From Planctomycetota bacterium (GTDB lineage: Bacteria > Planctomycetota > UBA1135 > UBA2386): DNA of 64,000 nt. Below are positions 55,244 to 63,793 of this stretch, one piece after another. Made by a program: the position numbers and the translations under genes. The stretch covers positions 1 to 64,000 of the forward strand of contig JANQJF010000068.1 in assembly GCA_028281765.1 (NCBI GenBank), written 5' to 3'. The notes below the pieces were generated by a model. The model did not search any database, was not told the DNA's origin, and worked only from the letters and a program-made list of their open reading frames with translations. The first letter of the stretch is position 1; each line of letters opens with the position of its first letter.

Positions 55244-55616
55244 TCTCGACGACCGGGTTCGACAAGAACAGCGTTGCGCCGTCGAACGTCACGTACTGGA
55301 AGTCCAATTGCTGACCGATCTGCGACGGATTCGTCGGCAGGTTCAACGCGACGCCCAGCGAGCCCGATGCGACGGCAATCGCGGTGATCGGTGCGAACGG
55401 GCTGAGGAACAGTTCGTTGCCGAGAACGCTGGCCGGCGCGGCCGGCGCTGCGATCAGCAGCGCGGCGTTCGAGATCAATGCCGGTGTGAACGTCAGCACG
55501 TAGGCCGAGCCGGGGCGCGGTGGTCGCACCGAATCCAGGGTGCGGTCCGATTGTGGCGATGGAACGAGACCCCTGTCCGGGTCGGATTCGAGTCGCGTTC
55601 TCGAATCTCGGGCCAC
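55230..55616 (-). pseudogene. Orphan C-terminal-module fragment
   Basis: A minus-strand frame of 128 residues. From about residue 34 it looks like the C-terminal module: GSAYVLTFTPALISNAALLIAAP, FLSPFAPITAIAV, GVALNLPTNPSQIGQQLDFQYVTFD and the end LFLSNPVVEIIRP, similar to the tail at 24004. The preceding 33 residues are Arg/Asp/Pro-rich with no signal peptide, and there is no room for an N-terminal domain before the divergent gene at 55675. It overlaps the Rieske gene end by 14 bases. It is best read as the remnant of a deleted surface-protein gene. The rest of the 55244-55674 gap shows nothing else. Confidence 0.6.
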
Positions 55617-55674
55617 CGGTGGGGCGTCGTGCGTAGGCTTGGATCGGGAGGGATCCTGATTCCGGAGTTACCAC

Positions 55675-57372
55675 ATGCGCAGCCTCGCCCCGCTCGCTCT
55701 CGCCACCCTCGTCCTGTCTCCCGTTTCGATCGTCGCGCAAAAGCCGGAGATCGTCCTCGACTCCGGACCCGTCGGGGCCGGCTTCGTCGGCGCCCCGTCG
55801 ATCGTCGCCGACGGCGAGCACGTGCACGTCGCCTGGGACGAGAACCGGAATACGCTCGACGCGATCTACTACAGCCGCTCGGTGGACGGTGGATCGACCT
55901 GGTTGCCCGACGTGCCGCTCTCGGTTTCGACGCTGGATCTGCAGACGTTCGAACCCGAGCTCGCGGTCAGCGGGTCCACGGTGTGCGCGGTGTGGACCGA
56001 TCGGCTGAACAACGTCGTGGACGTGCGCTTCAACCGGTCGTCGGACGGTGGGCAGACGTGGCTCCCCACTCCACTCCGCGTTTCGAGTGCACCGCCCGGA
56101 GGGCCCAACGCGTTCGCGCCCGAGATCCACGTCGACGGCTCCACCGTGCACGTCGTGTGGGCGGATGAGCGCGCCGGTCAGTCGCAGATCTTCGTGCGCA
56201 CGTCGCTCGACGGCGGCGTGAATTGGACGGGGCCCGAACAGGCGATCGGGACGGGGCGGTTCCCCGAGCTGGCCGTCGTGGGCTCGACGCTCTACGTCGT
56301 TTGGTACGACTTCAACGACATCTACTTCGGCCGCTCGCTCGACAACGGCGTGATGTGGTCGACCCCCGTGCAGGTCGACGACGACGCGACCAACCAGGTG
56401 CTGCTGCCGCAGATCGCGGCATCGGGATCGAACGTCTACTGCTGCTGGACCGATTCAGGCGGCGGCAACTCGTTCATCTTGTTCGACCGCTCGACGGACG
56501 GTGGTGTGACGTGGAACGTCGATCGCCAAGTCACGCCGCAGATCACGATCGTGGGCTCCGGGTCGCCGATGGTCGCGGCCGTCGGGGACGTCGTGTACCT
56601 CGCGTGGAACGATGCCCGGCACTTCGGGCTGTCCGACATCTACTTCAACCGCTCCCTCGATCAGGGCGCGACGTTCCTGCCGCAGGACATCCGACTCAAC
56701 TCGGACCTGCCGGGCTTCGAGCCCGCGTGGATCACGGACCTGGTCGCGCAGGATTCACACGTGCATGCGGTGTGGTATGACCGCCGCGCGACCTTCCTCG
56801 CGGGTCGTCCGCACTACAACCGTTCGACCGACTTCGGCGCGACCTGGCTCGCCGAGGACATCCCGATCGGACCGGGCGGGGCAACCTTCGGCGCGGTCTC
56901 GACTCGCCTGGCGTTCATCGGCTCCAGCATCGGTGCGGTGTGGTCCCAAGGGGGGACGGTGTCGGTCGAGGATCTCGTGTTCTCGATCCTGTCCGGCGCG
57001 CAATCGTTCGGATTCGGGACGCCGGGAACCGGCGGCGCCGTTCCGGAACTTGCCGAGCAAGGCCTCCAGATGCTCGGTCAAGTCACGACGCTCGACGTGA
57101 CAAACGCGCTGTCGTCCTCGCCCGCAGCGATGCTCCTCGGTCTTGGCGTCGATTCGCAGGTCTCCGTGCCGCTGCTCGGCGGGACGCTGCTCGTCACGCC
57201 GCAGTTCGCGCTGCCGTTCCCTGTTGGCGCGGGGACGGCGTCGTTGCCCATCGCCATCCCGGACGACCCCGCGTTCGGCGGGGCGAATCTGAACTTCCAG
57301 GCGTGGGTGCTCGATGCCGCGGCGCCGGGTGGCTTCGCGATGACGAACGGTCTCGAAGTCTGGGTGAACTGA
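55675..57372 (+). CDS. Secreted sialidase-like (Asp-box/BNR repeat) protein with C-terminal module, copy 2
   Basis: 565 residues; the signal peptide ends SIVA|Q. Asp-box repeats include SVDGGSTW, SSDGGQTW, SLDGGVNW, STDGGVTW, SLDQGATF and STDFGATW, between strands such as VHVAWDENRN and VCAVWTDRLNN. The C-terminal module has GTGGAVPELAEQGLQMLGQ, AAMLLGLGVDS, VPLLGGTLLVTPQ and FAMTNGLEVWVN, closely matching copy 1 at 52459 in order and wording. Same strand as copy 1, with the Rieske gene and an orphan fragment between them. Probably a cell-surface binding propeller; catalysis not shown. Confidence 0.9.
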   Translation: MRSLAPLALATLVLSPVSIVAQKPEIVLDSGPVGAGFVGAPSIVADGEHVHVAWDENRNTLDAIYYSRSVDGGSTWLPDVPLSVSTLDLQTFEPELAVSGSTVCAVWTDRLNNVVDVRFNRSSDGGQTWLPTPLRVSSAPPGGPNAFAPEIHVDGSTVHVVWADERAGQSQIFVRTSLDGGVNWTGPEQAIGTGRFPELAVVGSTLYVVWYDFNDIYFGRSLDNGVMWSTPVQVDDDATNQVLLPQIAASGSNVYCCWTDSGGGNSFILFDRSTDGGVTWNVDRQVTPQITIVGSGSPMVAAVGDVVYLAWNDARHFGLSDIYFNRSLDQGATFLPQDIRLNSDLPGFEPAWITDLVAQDSHVHAVWYDRRATFLAGRPHYNRSTDFGATWLAEDIPIGPGGATFGAVSTRLAFIGSSIGAVWSQGGTVSVEDLVFSILSGAQSFGFGTPGTGGAVPELAEQGLQMLGQVTTLDVTNALSSSPAAMLLGLGVDSQVSVPLLGGTLLVTPQFALPFPVGAGTASLPIAIPDDPAFGGANLNFQAWVLDAAAPGGFAMTNGLEVWVN

Positions 57373-57453
57373 AGTCCGGAACCGTCTCCCGCATCCGGCA
57401 CCGGACGTTCGGCCAGTCGCGGTTCTCGGCTCGCGTAATCGTGCTACGGCACG

Positions 57454-58245
57454 CTACGCCCCCCGCGCCTCGCGCACCATCCGCTCGAATACCATCATCC
57501 CGTCCGCATTCGCGGGCAACCCGCTCCGTCGCCATGCCGGCATGTGGAACGGGCGATACGCGCGGTCCGGGTGTGGCATGAGCCCGAGCACGCGACCCGT
57601 GACGTCCGTCAGTCCCGCGAGCCCGAGCGGCGAACCATTGGGGTTCTCGGGGTAGGTCGTCGTCGCGTCGCCGCCTTCGTCGACGTACACGAACGTCGCG
57701 AAGCCTTCGTCGCGCAGCATCCGGCCGAACTCCGGCGTCTTCGGCTGCAGGTAGCCCTCGCCGTGCGCGGCTGGGCACTGGATCGTCAGGCCTTCGTCCA
57801 AGAACACGCAGCGGTTCGGCAGCGTCTTCATCGTGACCCAGCGGCACTCGTAGTGGTCGCTGAGGTTGTGCGACAGCGTGACCTCCTGCTCGAGCGTCTT
57901 GCCGTCGGTGCTGGCGCGCGGCAGGAGGCCGAGGCGCACGAGCACCTGGAAGCCGTTGCAGATGCCGAGGGCGAGGCCGCCGCGGTCGATGAACTGGAGC
58001 AGCTGGTCGCCGGCGCGCTGGCGGAGCTCGTTCGCGAGCACGCGGCCGGCGGCGATGTCGTCGCCGTAGGCGAAGCCGCCGGGGACCGACAGGATGTCGA
58101 ACTTCTCGAGCTGCGTCGGGTCGGCGACGAGCTTCTTGACGTGCAGGTGCTCGCACGACGCGCCGGCGCGTTCGAACGCGTCGAACGTCTCGCGTTCGCA
58201 GTTGATGCCGGGGGCGCGGAGGATCAGGACCTTGGGCTGGCTCAT
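57454..58245 (-). CDS. purQ: Phosphoribosylformylglycinamidine synthase subunit PurQ
   Basis: 263 residues. It is the glutaminase subunit of FGAM synthase (purine synthesis step four). The class I amidotransferase triad is present: nucleophile Cys96 in LGICNGFQ, and the His/Glu region AHGEGYLQP and PHPDRAYRP. It begins VLILRAPGINCERETFDAFERAGA, and SVPGGFAYGDDIAAGR is the family oxyanion-strand block. ATG 58245 overlaps the purL stop as ATGA, so PurL and PurQ are made together. It is slightly longer than the common 225-residue form, as in many non-firmicute PurQ. Confidence 0.96.
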   Translation of the reverse strand: MSQPKVLILRAPGINCERETFDAFERAGASCEHLHVKKLVADPTQLEKFDILSVPGGFAYGDDIAAGRVLANELRQRAGDQLLQFIDRGGLALGICNGFQVLVRLGLLPRASTDGKTLEQEVTLSHNLSDHYECRWVTMKTLPNRCVFLDEGLTIQCPAAHGEGYLQPKTPEFGRMLRDEGFATFVYVDEGGDATTTYPENPNGSPLGLAGLTDVTGRVLGLMPHPDRAYRPFHMPAWRRSGLPANADGMMVFERMVREARGA

Positions 58246-61127
58246 CGCGTCGCCTCCGTCATCGTGCCGTCGAGATCGAGCGTGTGCTTGAACGCGTGCA
58301 CGCAGTCGGCGAGCCGGATGTCCGCGACGGTTTGGCCGCCGTGGTCGAACGTCAAGGTGTTCGAGTCGTCGACTTCGCCGATCCAGGAGAACGCGACGCC
58401 GAACAGATTCGCCTCGACGTCTTCGACTTTGTCGGGTGGCACCTCGATCAGGAAGCGCGACTGCGACTCGCTGAACATCAGCTCCTCGGCGCTCAGCGCG
58501 TCGTCGGCGACGACGGCGCCGAGGTCGACCTTGCAACCGAGTCGGCCGCCGATCGACATCTCGGCTGCGGCCGCTGCCAGCCCGCCTTCGCTGAGGTCGT
58601 GGCATGACACGATCGCGTGCGAGGCGATGGCGCGCGCGGTCGAGTCGAGGATCTCCTTGCCGCTCTCCGCGTCGACGCGCGGCACGCACGCGCCGAGTTC
58701 GCCGCGGGTCTTCCAGTAGACCGAGCCGCCGAGCTCGCGCTTGGTGACGCCGATGACTGCAATCTTGTTGCCGGCCGTCTTGAAGTCGGTCGTGATCGTG
58801 CGCTTGACGTCGGGGATGACCGACATCGCGGTCACGAGGATGCAGCCCGGGATGGAGATCGTGCGGTCGCCGGCGTTGAACTCGTTGTTCAGCGAGTCCT
58901 TACCGGAGACGAACGGCGTGCGGTAGGTCTCGGCGACGTGGCACAGCGCGCGCGTCGCGACGACGAGCTCGCCGAGGCGTTGCGGGTCGGCGCAGTTGCC
59001 CCAGCAGTAGTTGTCGAGGACCGCGGTGTGCTCGGGGTCACCGCCGGCCGCGACGATGTTGCGCATCGCTTCGTCGATCGCGCACTCGGCCATCGCGGCC
59101 GGATCGATGCGGGAGTACCGCGGGTTGAGACCGCTCGACAGGACGATGCCGCGCTCGGAGTTGAGCTTCGGCGCGATCACCGCCGCGTCCGCCGGGCCGT
59201 CATTGCGCACGCCAACGAGCGGCTTGCCGGCGCTGCCGGCCTGCACCTCGTGGTCGTACTGGCGGACGATCCACTCCTTGCTCGCGACGTTCGGATCGGC
59301 GAGCACGTTGAGCAGCGCCTGGCCGTGGTCGGTTTCGGCCGGCAGGTTCGGTTCCGCGACCGACTTCGCGACGAAGTGCGCCTCGCGCTCGAACTCCGGC
59401 AGCCCGTCGTGCAAGAACGCGAGGTCCATGTCGCCGTGGACGACGTCGCCGTACTTCAGCACGAGGCGACCGGTGTCCTCGAAGTGGCCGAGGACGGTGC
59501 CTTCGACGTCTTCCTCGTCACAGATCTCGAGCACGCGCGCGACGTGCTCCTGCGGCACCGCGACGACCATGCGCTCCTGGGCTTCGCTGATCCAGATTTC
59601 CCAGGGAGCGAGTCCTTCGTACTTCAGCGGCACGGTCTCGAGCTGCACGGTGGCGCCGAGGCCTTCGGCCATCTCGCCGACCGCCGAAGAATAGCCGCCG
59701 GCACCGCAGTCCGTGACCGCGGAGAAGAGTCCTTCGTCGCGCCCGCGCAGCACCGCGTCCATCGCCTTGCGCTCGGTGATCGGGTCGCCGATCTGCACGG
59801 CGCCGCTCGATACCGACTCACTCTCGGTGTGCAGCTCGAGCGACGAGAACGTCGCGCCGTGGATGCCGTCGCGTCCCGTGCGACCTCCGATGCTGACGAT
59901 CGCGTCGCCGGGGTTCGGCTTCTTCGCGACCTTGTTGCGTGGGATCACGCCGACGTTGCCGACGTAGACGAGCGGATTGCCGACGAAGTCTTCGTCGAAG
60001 TGCACGGCGCCGTGCACGGTCGGGATGCCCATCGGGTTGCCGTAGTCGCGCACGCCCGCGACGACGCCGCGGAGGATGCGCTGCGGGTGCATGCAGCCCT
60101 CCGGGACGTCCTCGTGCTTCATGTCGAGCGGGGCGACGCAAAAGATGTCGGTGCTCGCGACCGGGCGCGCGGCGAGGCCGGTGCCGAGCACGTCGCGGAT
60201 CACGCCGCCGACGCCGGTGCCGGCGCCGCCGAACGGCTCGATTGCCGATGGGTGGTTGTGCGTCTCGACCTTGATGCAGACGCAGTCCTCGTCGTCGAAC
60301 GTGATCACGCCAGCGTTGTCGACGAACACGCTGACGCAGAAGTCGCGGTCGAGCTCGTTCGTGACGCGCGCGATCTCGGACTTCAGCAGGTTATCGATGA
60401 TCTCGTCGCCGAAGCGGATCTTGCCGGTCAGCGTCTTGTGCTTGCAGTGCTCGGACCAGGTCTGCGCGATCGTCTCGAGCTCGGACTGGGTCGGCTCGCG
60501 GCCGGCCTCTTCGTAGTGCGTTTGGATCGTGCGCATCTCGCGTACGGTGAGCGCGAGGCAGGCGGTCTTGCTGAGTTCTTCGAGCGCCGCGTCGTCGAGG
60601 CTGCGGATCACGATCTCGTGCGGGTCGAGGTCGGGTGCGCCGCCGGCGCCGGGCAGTCCGGCCGGCGGGCCGTCGAGCGTGACGTCTTGGATCACGTCGT
60701 TCGCGAGTGCGGTCGCGGCCGCGTTGCGCAGCGCGCCGGGGTCGATGTCGTCCCCGACGCGGAAGCCGCGGTAGGTCCCGGCCATCACCTCCGGCATGCC
60801 GCTGTCGACGAGCGCCTTCTGCACGGAGTGGGCGACGTTGTCGGTCACGCCCGGCCGCGGCACGACCCGGACTTCGCCCGGAGTCGCAGTCCCGGCCTCG
60901 CCCGGAGCGAGGATTGTGGCCGTTTCGCAGATCGGATCGGCCAGCACGCTCGACGTGAAACGGCGCACGTCGTCCTCGCCGAGATCCGCCCCGAGCAGGT
61001 ATCCCCGGTGGGAGCGCACCGGGGCCGAGAGCTCCAATCCAGCCGCCGTCAGGGCGTGCCGGGCCGCGTCTCCAGCGGGATCCGGCAGGTCCTCGCGGAC
61101 GCGAACTTCCACGCGCCATGCATCCAT
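58242..61127 (-). CDS. purL: Phosphoribosylformylglycinamidine synthase PurL with N-terminal PurS-like domains
   Basis: 961 residues, some 220 more than small-type PurL. The extra N-terminus looks like two PurS-type domains: residues 1-80 (WRVEVRVREDLPDPAGDAARHALTAAGLEL ... SVLADPICETATIL) and about 85-160 (RVVPRPGVTDNVAHSVQKALVDSGMPEV ... ALANDVIQDVTL). The PurL core follows with LEEL, TWSEHCKHKTLTG, VETHNHPSAIEPFGGAGTGVGGVIRD, CGAGGYSSAVGEMAEG, SEAQERMVVAVP and GKDSLNNEF. No free purS gene is seen, which fits a fusion. It makes FGAM from FGAR with ammonia from PurQ. Divergent from accA. Confidence 0.95.
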   Translation of the reverse strand: MDAWRVEVRVREDLPDPAGDAARHALTAAGLELSAPVRSHRGYLLGADLGEDDVRRFTSSVLADPICETATILAPGEAGTATPGEVRVVPRPGVTDNVAHSVQKALVDSGMPEVMAGTYRGFRVGDDIDPGALRNAAATALANDVIQDVTLDGPPAGLPGAGGAPDLDPHEIVIRSLDDAALEELSKTACLALTVREMRTIQTHYEEAGREPTQSELETIAQTWSEHCKHKTLTGKIRFGDEIIDNLLKSEIARVTNELDRDFCVSVFVDNAGVITFDDEDCVCIKVETHNHPSAIEPFGGAGTGVGGVIRDVLGTGLAARPVASTDIFCVAPLDMKHEDVPEGCMHPQRILRGVVAGVRDYGNPMGIPTVHGAVHFDEDFVGNPLVYVGNVGVIPRNKVAKKPNPGDAIVSIGGRTGRDGIHGATFSSLELHTESESVSSGAVQIGDPITERKAMDAVLRGRDEGLFSAVTDCGAGGYSSAVGEMAEGLGATVQLETVPLKYEGLAPWEIWISEAQERMVVAVPQEHVARVLEICDEEDVEGTVLGHFEDTGRLVLKYGDVVHGDMDLAFLHDGLPEFEREAHFVAKSVAEPNLPAETDHGQALLNVLADPNVASKEWIVRQYDHEVQAGSAGKPLVGVRNDGPADAAVIAPKLNSERGIVLSSGLNPRYSRIDPAAMAECAIDEAMRNIVAAGGDPEHTAVLDNYCWGNCADPQRLGELVVATRALCHVAETYRTPFVSGKDSLNNEFNAGDRTISIPGCILVTAMSVIPDVKRTITTDFKTAGNKIAVIGVTKRELGGSVYWKTRGELGACVPRVDAESGKEILDSTARAIASHAIVSCHDLSEGGLAAAAAEMSIGGRLGCKVDLGAVVADDALSAEELMFSESQSRFLIEVPPDKVEDVEANLFGVAFSWIGEVDDSNTLTFDHGGQTVADIRLADCVHAFKHTLDLDGTMTEATR

Positions 61128-61237
61128 TGGCGGGAGAATGTCACACTGCGAGGCGGCTCGCGAGTGATAATTCGGGCCGCGGAGACTATCACATCCGCAC
61201 CCCATACACGGGGGAACAGAGACGCAGGATCCGCCTG

Positions 61238-62227
61238 ATGACCGAAACCGAAGCCAAGCCCAGCGAATCGAGCCAGAACGGACTGGCGTTCGAGCGCCCG
61301 CTCCTCGAGATGCGCGAGAAGATCGCCGAGCTCCAGCAGCTCGCGAAGACCACGCACCTCGACCTCGGCGGCGAGATCGAAGCGCTGCAGAAGCAGCTCG
61401 AGGAGCAGACCGCGGCCGTCTACAAGAAGCTGACGCCGTGGGAGATGGTCAAGGTCGCGCGCCACGCCGACCGCCCGCTGACCGGCGACTACATCTCGCT
61501 GATGCTCGACGACTTCACCGAGCTCTACGGCGACCGGCTGTTCCGCGACGACCGCGCGATCGTGACGGGTCTCGCGACTCTGCGCGGGCGGCGCTTCATG
61601 CTCGTCGGCCACCGCAAGGGCAAGAGCGTCAAGGATCGCCTCGCGTGCAATTTCGGTTGTGCGCACCCGGAGGGCTACCGCAAGGCGCTCGCCAAGATGA
61701 AGCTCGCCGAGAAGATGAACATCCCGATCGTGACGTTCATCAACACGCCGGGCGCGTATCCCGGCATCGGTGCGGAGGAGCGCGGCCAGGCCAGCGCGAT
61801 CGCGCGCAACATTTTCGAGATGTTCTCGATTCGCGTCCCGATCATCGTGCTCGTCATCGGTGAAGGGGGCTCGGGCGGCGCGCTCGGGATCGGCATCGGC
61901 GACCGGGTCGCGATGCTGCAGTACGCGTACTACTCCGTGATCTCGCCGGAAGGCTGCGCCGCGATCCTGTGGAAGAGCGGCGAGAAGGCTCCGGATGCCG
62001 CGGCGGCGCTGAAGCTGACAGGCGCCGATCTGCTGAAGAACGGGCTGGTCGACGAGGTGATCGACGAGCCGCTCGGTGGGGCGCACCGGGACGAGAAGCA
62101 GATGATGGAGGCGGTCGGGGATTACATCTGCCGCTGGATCGACGAGTTGAAGGAGCGGCCGGTGGAGGAGCTGCTGGAAGCGCGGCAGGAGAAGTTCCGG
62201 AACATGGGGCAACCCCCAGGCGTCTGA
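61238..62227 (+). CDS. accA: Acetyl-CoA carboxylase carboxyltransferase subunit alpha
   Basis: 329 residues, the normal AccA size. The N-terminal helical pair (LLEMREKIAELQQLA ... EIEALQKQLEEQTAAVYKKLTPWEMVKVARHADRP) is followed by the crotonase-fold domain with DRAIVTGLATLRGRRFMLVGHRKG, GCAHPEGYRKALAKMKLAEKMNIPIVTFINTPGAYPGIGAEERGQ, GEGGSGGALGIGIGDRVAML and SVISPEGCAAILWK. It makes malonyl-CoA with AccD, which is not in this window. Start ATG 61238. Divergent from purL, with 110 bases for both promoters. Confidence 0.97.
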   Translation: MTETEAKPSESSQNGLAFERPLLEMREKIAELQQLAKTTHLDLGGEIEALQKQLEEQTAAVYKKLTPWEMVKVARHADRPLTGDYISLMLDDFTELYGDRLFRDDRAIVTGLATLRGRRFMLVGHRKGKSVKDRLACNFGCAHPEGYRKALAKMKLAEKMNIPIVTFINTPGAYPGIGAEERGQASAIARNIFEMFSIRVPIIVLVIGEGGSGGALGIGIGDRVAMLQYAYYSVISPEGCAAILWKSGEKAPDAAAALKLTGADLLKNGLVDEVIDEPLGGAHRDEKQMMEAVGDYICRWIDELKERPVEELLEARQEKFRNMGQPPGV

Positions 62228-62265
62228 GCGCAAAGCGCTCGACGCCTCCCGTGCAACGTGAACGG

Positions 62266-62384
62266 GCCCGTGCCCGTGTCCGGGGCGCGGTGAGGCAGGG
62301 GCGAGCGGGGCGCGGTCGGGCTCGGGCGAGGCCGGGCGCGGGCACGGGCACGGCGTATTCCGTCGGCTTCGCCGACGGAATACG
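62266..62384 (+). repeat. Composite GC-rich inverted-repeat region after accA, with a perfect 14-bp hairpin
   Basis: Two nested parts lie in the 218-base gap. CCGTGCCCGTG (62268-62278) pairs with CACGGGCACGG (62343-62353). Directly after is a perfect 14-bp stem CGTATTCCGTCGGC/GCCGACGGAATACG with loop TTC (62354-62384). There is no T run. It may end accA transcription, act as a structured leader for the PDZ gene, or be a copy of a dispersed repeat. Confidence 0.6.
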
Positions 62385-62411
62385 GAAGTATCACGCCCCC
62401 TCACCCGTTTC

Positions 62412-62449
62412 CCTCCAGAGCAATGAGAACCCTGGAGGCAAACCGATGA
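62412..62449 (+). promoter_or_regulatory. Shine-Dalgarno hairpin and eight-codon leader ORF before the PDZ protein gene
   Basis: TGGAGG at 62433-62438 is a strong Shine-Dalgarno site, 7 bases before ATG 62446. It can pair as CTGGAGG with CCTCCAG at 62412-62418, hiding the site. An ATG at 62423 in the loop opens MRTLEANR and stops at TGA 62447-62449, overlapping the PDZ gene start as ATGA. Translating the mini-ORF would open the hairpin. Confidence 0.55.
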
Positions 62450-63702
62450 ACTTCCGCACCGCCACCCTCACCCTTCTCCTCACGGCCGCGCCATCGACGC
62501 TTGCGGCCCAAGACTCCCAGCCCGCGCCCGCCCCCGCGAAGGCCGCCCACTCCATCGACGACCTGATCGAGCAGCTCGGTCACGACAGCTACAAGAAGCG
62601 CCGCGCCGCGACGAAGGCGCTCGTCGAGCTGGGGCAGAAAGCGAAGGACGAGCTCGAGGCTGCCGCGGAAGACCACGACGACCCCGAGGTGCGGATGCGC
62701 GCCGAGCGGGTCCTCGGCAAGATCGAGCGCAAGGCGGCGGCGAATGAGGATCGCGCGCAGGACCTGGCCGAGACGCTGCGCGGACGACTGAAGCCCCGCG
62801 GCAAGCGCATCATCCCGCCGCTGCGTGTCGACAAGTTCGACAACGACCAGCTGCGTGACATGATCGACGACATGATCAAGAAGCAGCTGCCCGATCACCA
62901 GCGTCTGATCGAGCGGCAGCGCGAGCTCATCGAGAAGCTCATGAAAGACCTGCCCGGCGAGCTCGACGTGCGGTGGCGCGACGACCTCGGTGTGCCGCAG
63001 GCCCCTGGTCAGCGTTCGTCGTCGAGCAAGATCAGCATCGAGCAGGGCCCGGACGGCGTGCGCGTCGAGGTCCAGTCGGACGACGACGGCGAAGGGGAAG
63101 CCAAGGTCTACGAAGCGCCCGACATGGAGTCGTTCAAGAAGCAGTATCCGGACATCGCGAAGCAGTACTTCGGCGGCGACGGCAAGCGCGGCTTATTTCG
63201 CTCCGGTCCCGAGTTCCGTCGTGGTTTCACGTTCGAGATGCCGAACGAGATCAACATGCCGAACGTCACCGAGACGGCGCCCTACTTCACGTGGCGCGAT
63301 CTCGACACTGCCGAAGCGGCTCCGGCAGCTCCTGCCAAAGGTCGCCGACTCGGCGTCTACGTCGACGACCTCGCGCCTGCCGTCGCGGATTTCCTCGGCT
63401 TCGAGAAGGGCGAGGGCCTGAAGGTCACGTCGGTCGCCGACGACTCGCTCGCGAGCGAGATGGGCGTGCGTGAGAATGACGTGATCCTCGAGATCGGCGG
63501 CAAGTCGATCGGCTCCCGTGCCGACGTCGCGACCGCGCTCGGCTCGATCAAGGCCGGTGAGCCGGTCGAGGTGACCGTGAACCGCCGCGGCCGCGAGGTC
63601 GAGCTCGAGGCCAAGAAGCGGATTACGGCCGAGACGGCCAGCGAGGCGGAGGCCCCGAAGGAGCCCAAGACGCGCAAGAAGCTCCAGCGGCGCAAGAAGT
63701 GA
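62446..63702 (+). CDS. Secreted PDZ-domain protein with N-terminal HEAT-like region
   Basis: 418 residues from ATG 62446; the signal peptide ends TLAA|Q. Residues about 35-85 resemble a HEAT-like repeat of the planctomycete type (LIEQLGHDSYKKRRAATKALVELG ... DPEVRMRAERVLGKI). Charged coiled-coil helices follow (residues about 95-170: QLRDMIDDMIKKQLPDHQRLIERQRELIEKLMKDL). A PDZ domain lies near residues 305-390 (LGVYVDDLAPAVADFLGF, GLKVTSVADDSLASEMGVRENDVILEIGGKSI). The tail is Lys-rich (TRKKLQRRKK). No protease triad is present. It may be a periplasmic adaptor or scaffold. Confidence 0.88.
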   Translation: MNFRTATLTLLLTAAPSTLAAQDSQPAPAPAKAAHSIDDLIEQLGHDSYKKRRAATKALVELGQKAKDELEAAAEDHDDPEVRMRAERVLGKIERKAAANEDRAQDLAETLRGRLKPRGKRIIPPLRVDKFDNDQLRDMIDDMIKKQLPDHQRLIERQRELIEKLMKDLPGELDVRWRDDLGVPQAPGQRSSSSKISIEQGPDGVRVEVQSDDDGEGEAKVYEAPDMESFKKQYPDIAKQYFGGDGKRGLFRSGPEFRRGFTFEMPNEINMPNVTETAPYFTWRDLDTAEAAPAAPAKGRRLGVYVDDLAPAVADFLGFEKGEGLKVTSVADDSLASEMGVRENDVILEIGGKSIGSRADVATALGSIKAGEPVEVTVNRRGREVELEAKKRITAETASEAEAPKEPKTRKKLQRRKK

Positions 63703-63744
63703 GCCCGATGCGCCGGAGCGGATCCGGCGACGTGGGAGAGACGC

Positions 63745-63770
63745 ACGCGGCGGGATGGTTCCCGCCGCGT
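63745..63770 (+). terminator. Hairpin after the PDZ protein gene
   Basis: A perfect 11-bp stem ACGCGGCGGGA/TCCCGCCGCGT with loop TGGT lies between the PDZ gene and the next start. No U tract follows, so it may need Rho or act by structure alone. Confidence 0.6.
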
Positions 63771-63793
63771 CGCGGTTAAGCTGGTGCCGCTCC

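Noticed and set aside
58617..61238. An 873-codon plus-strand frame opposite purL
   Set aside because: It is a shadow of purL; no domain or signal peptide, and composition typical of antisense high-GC frames.
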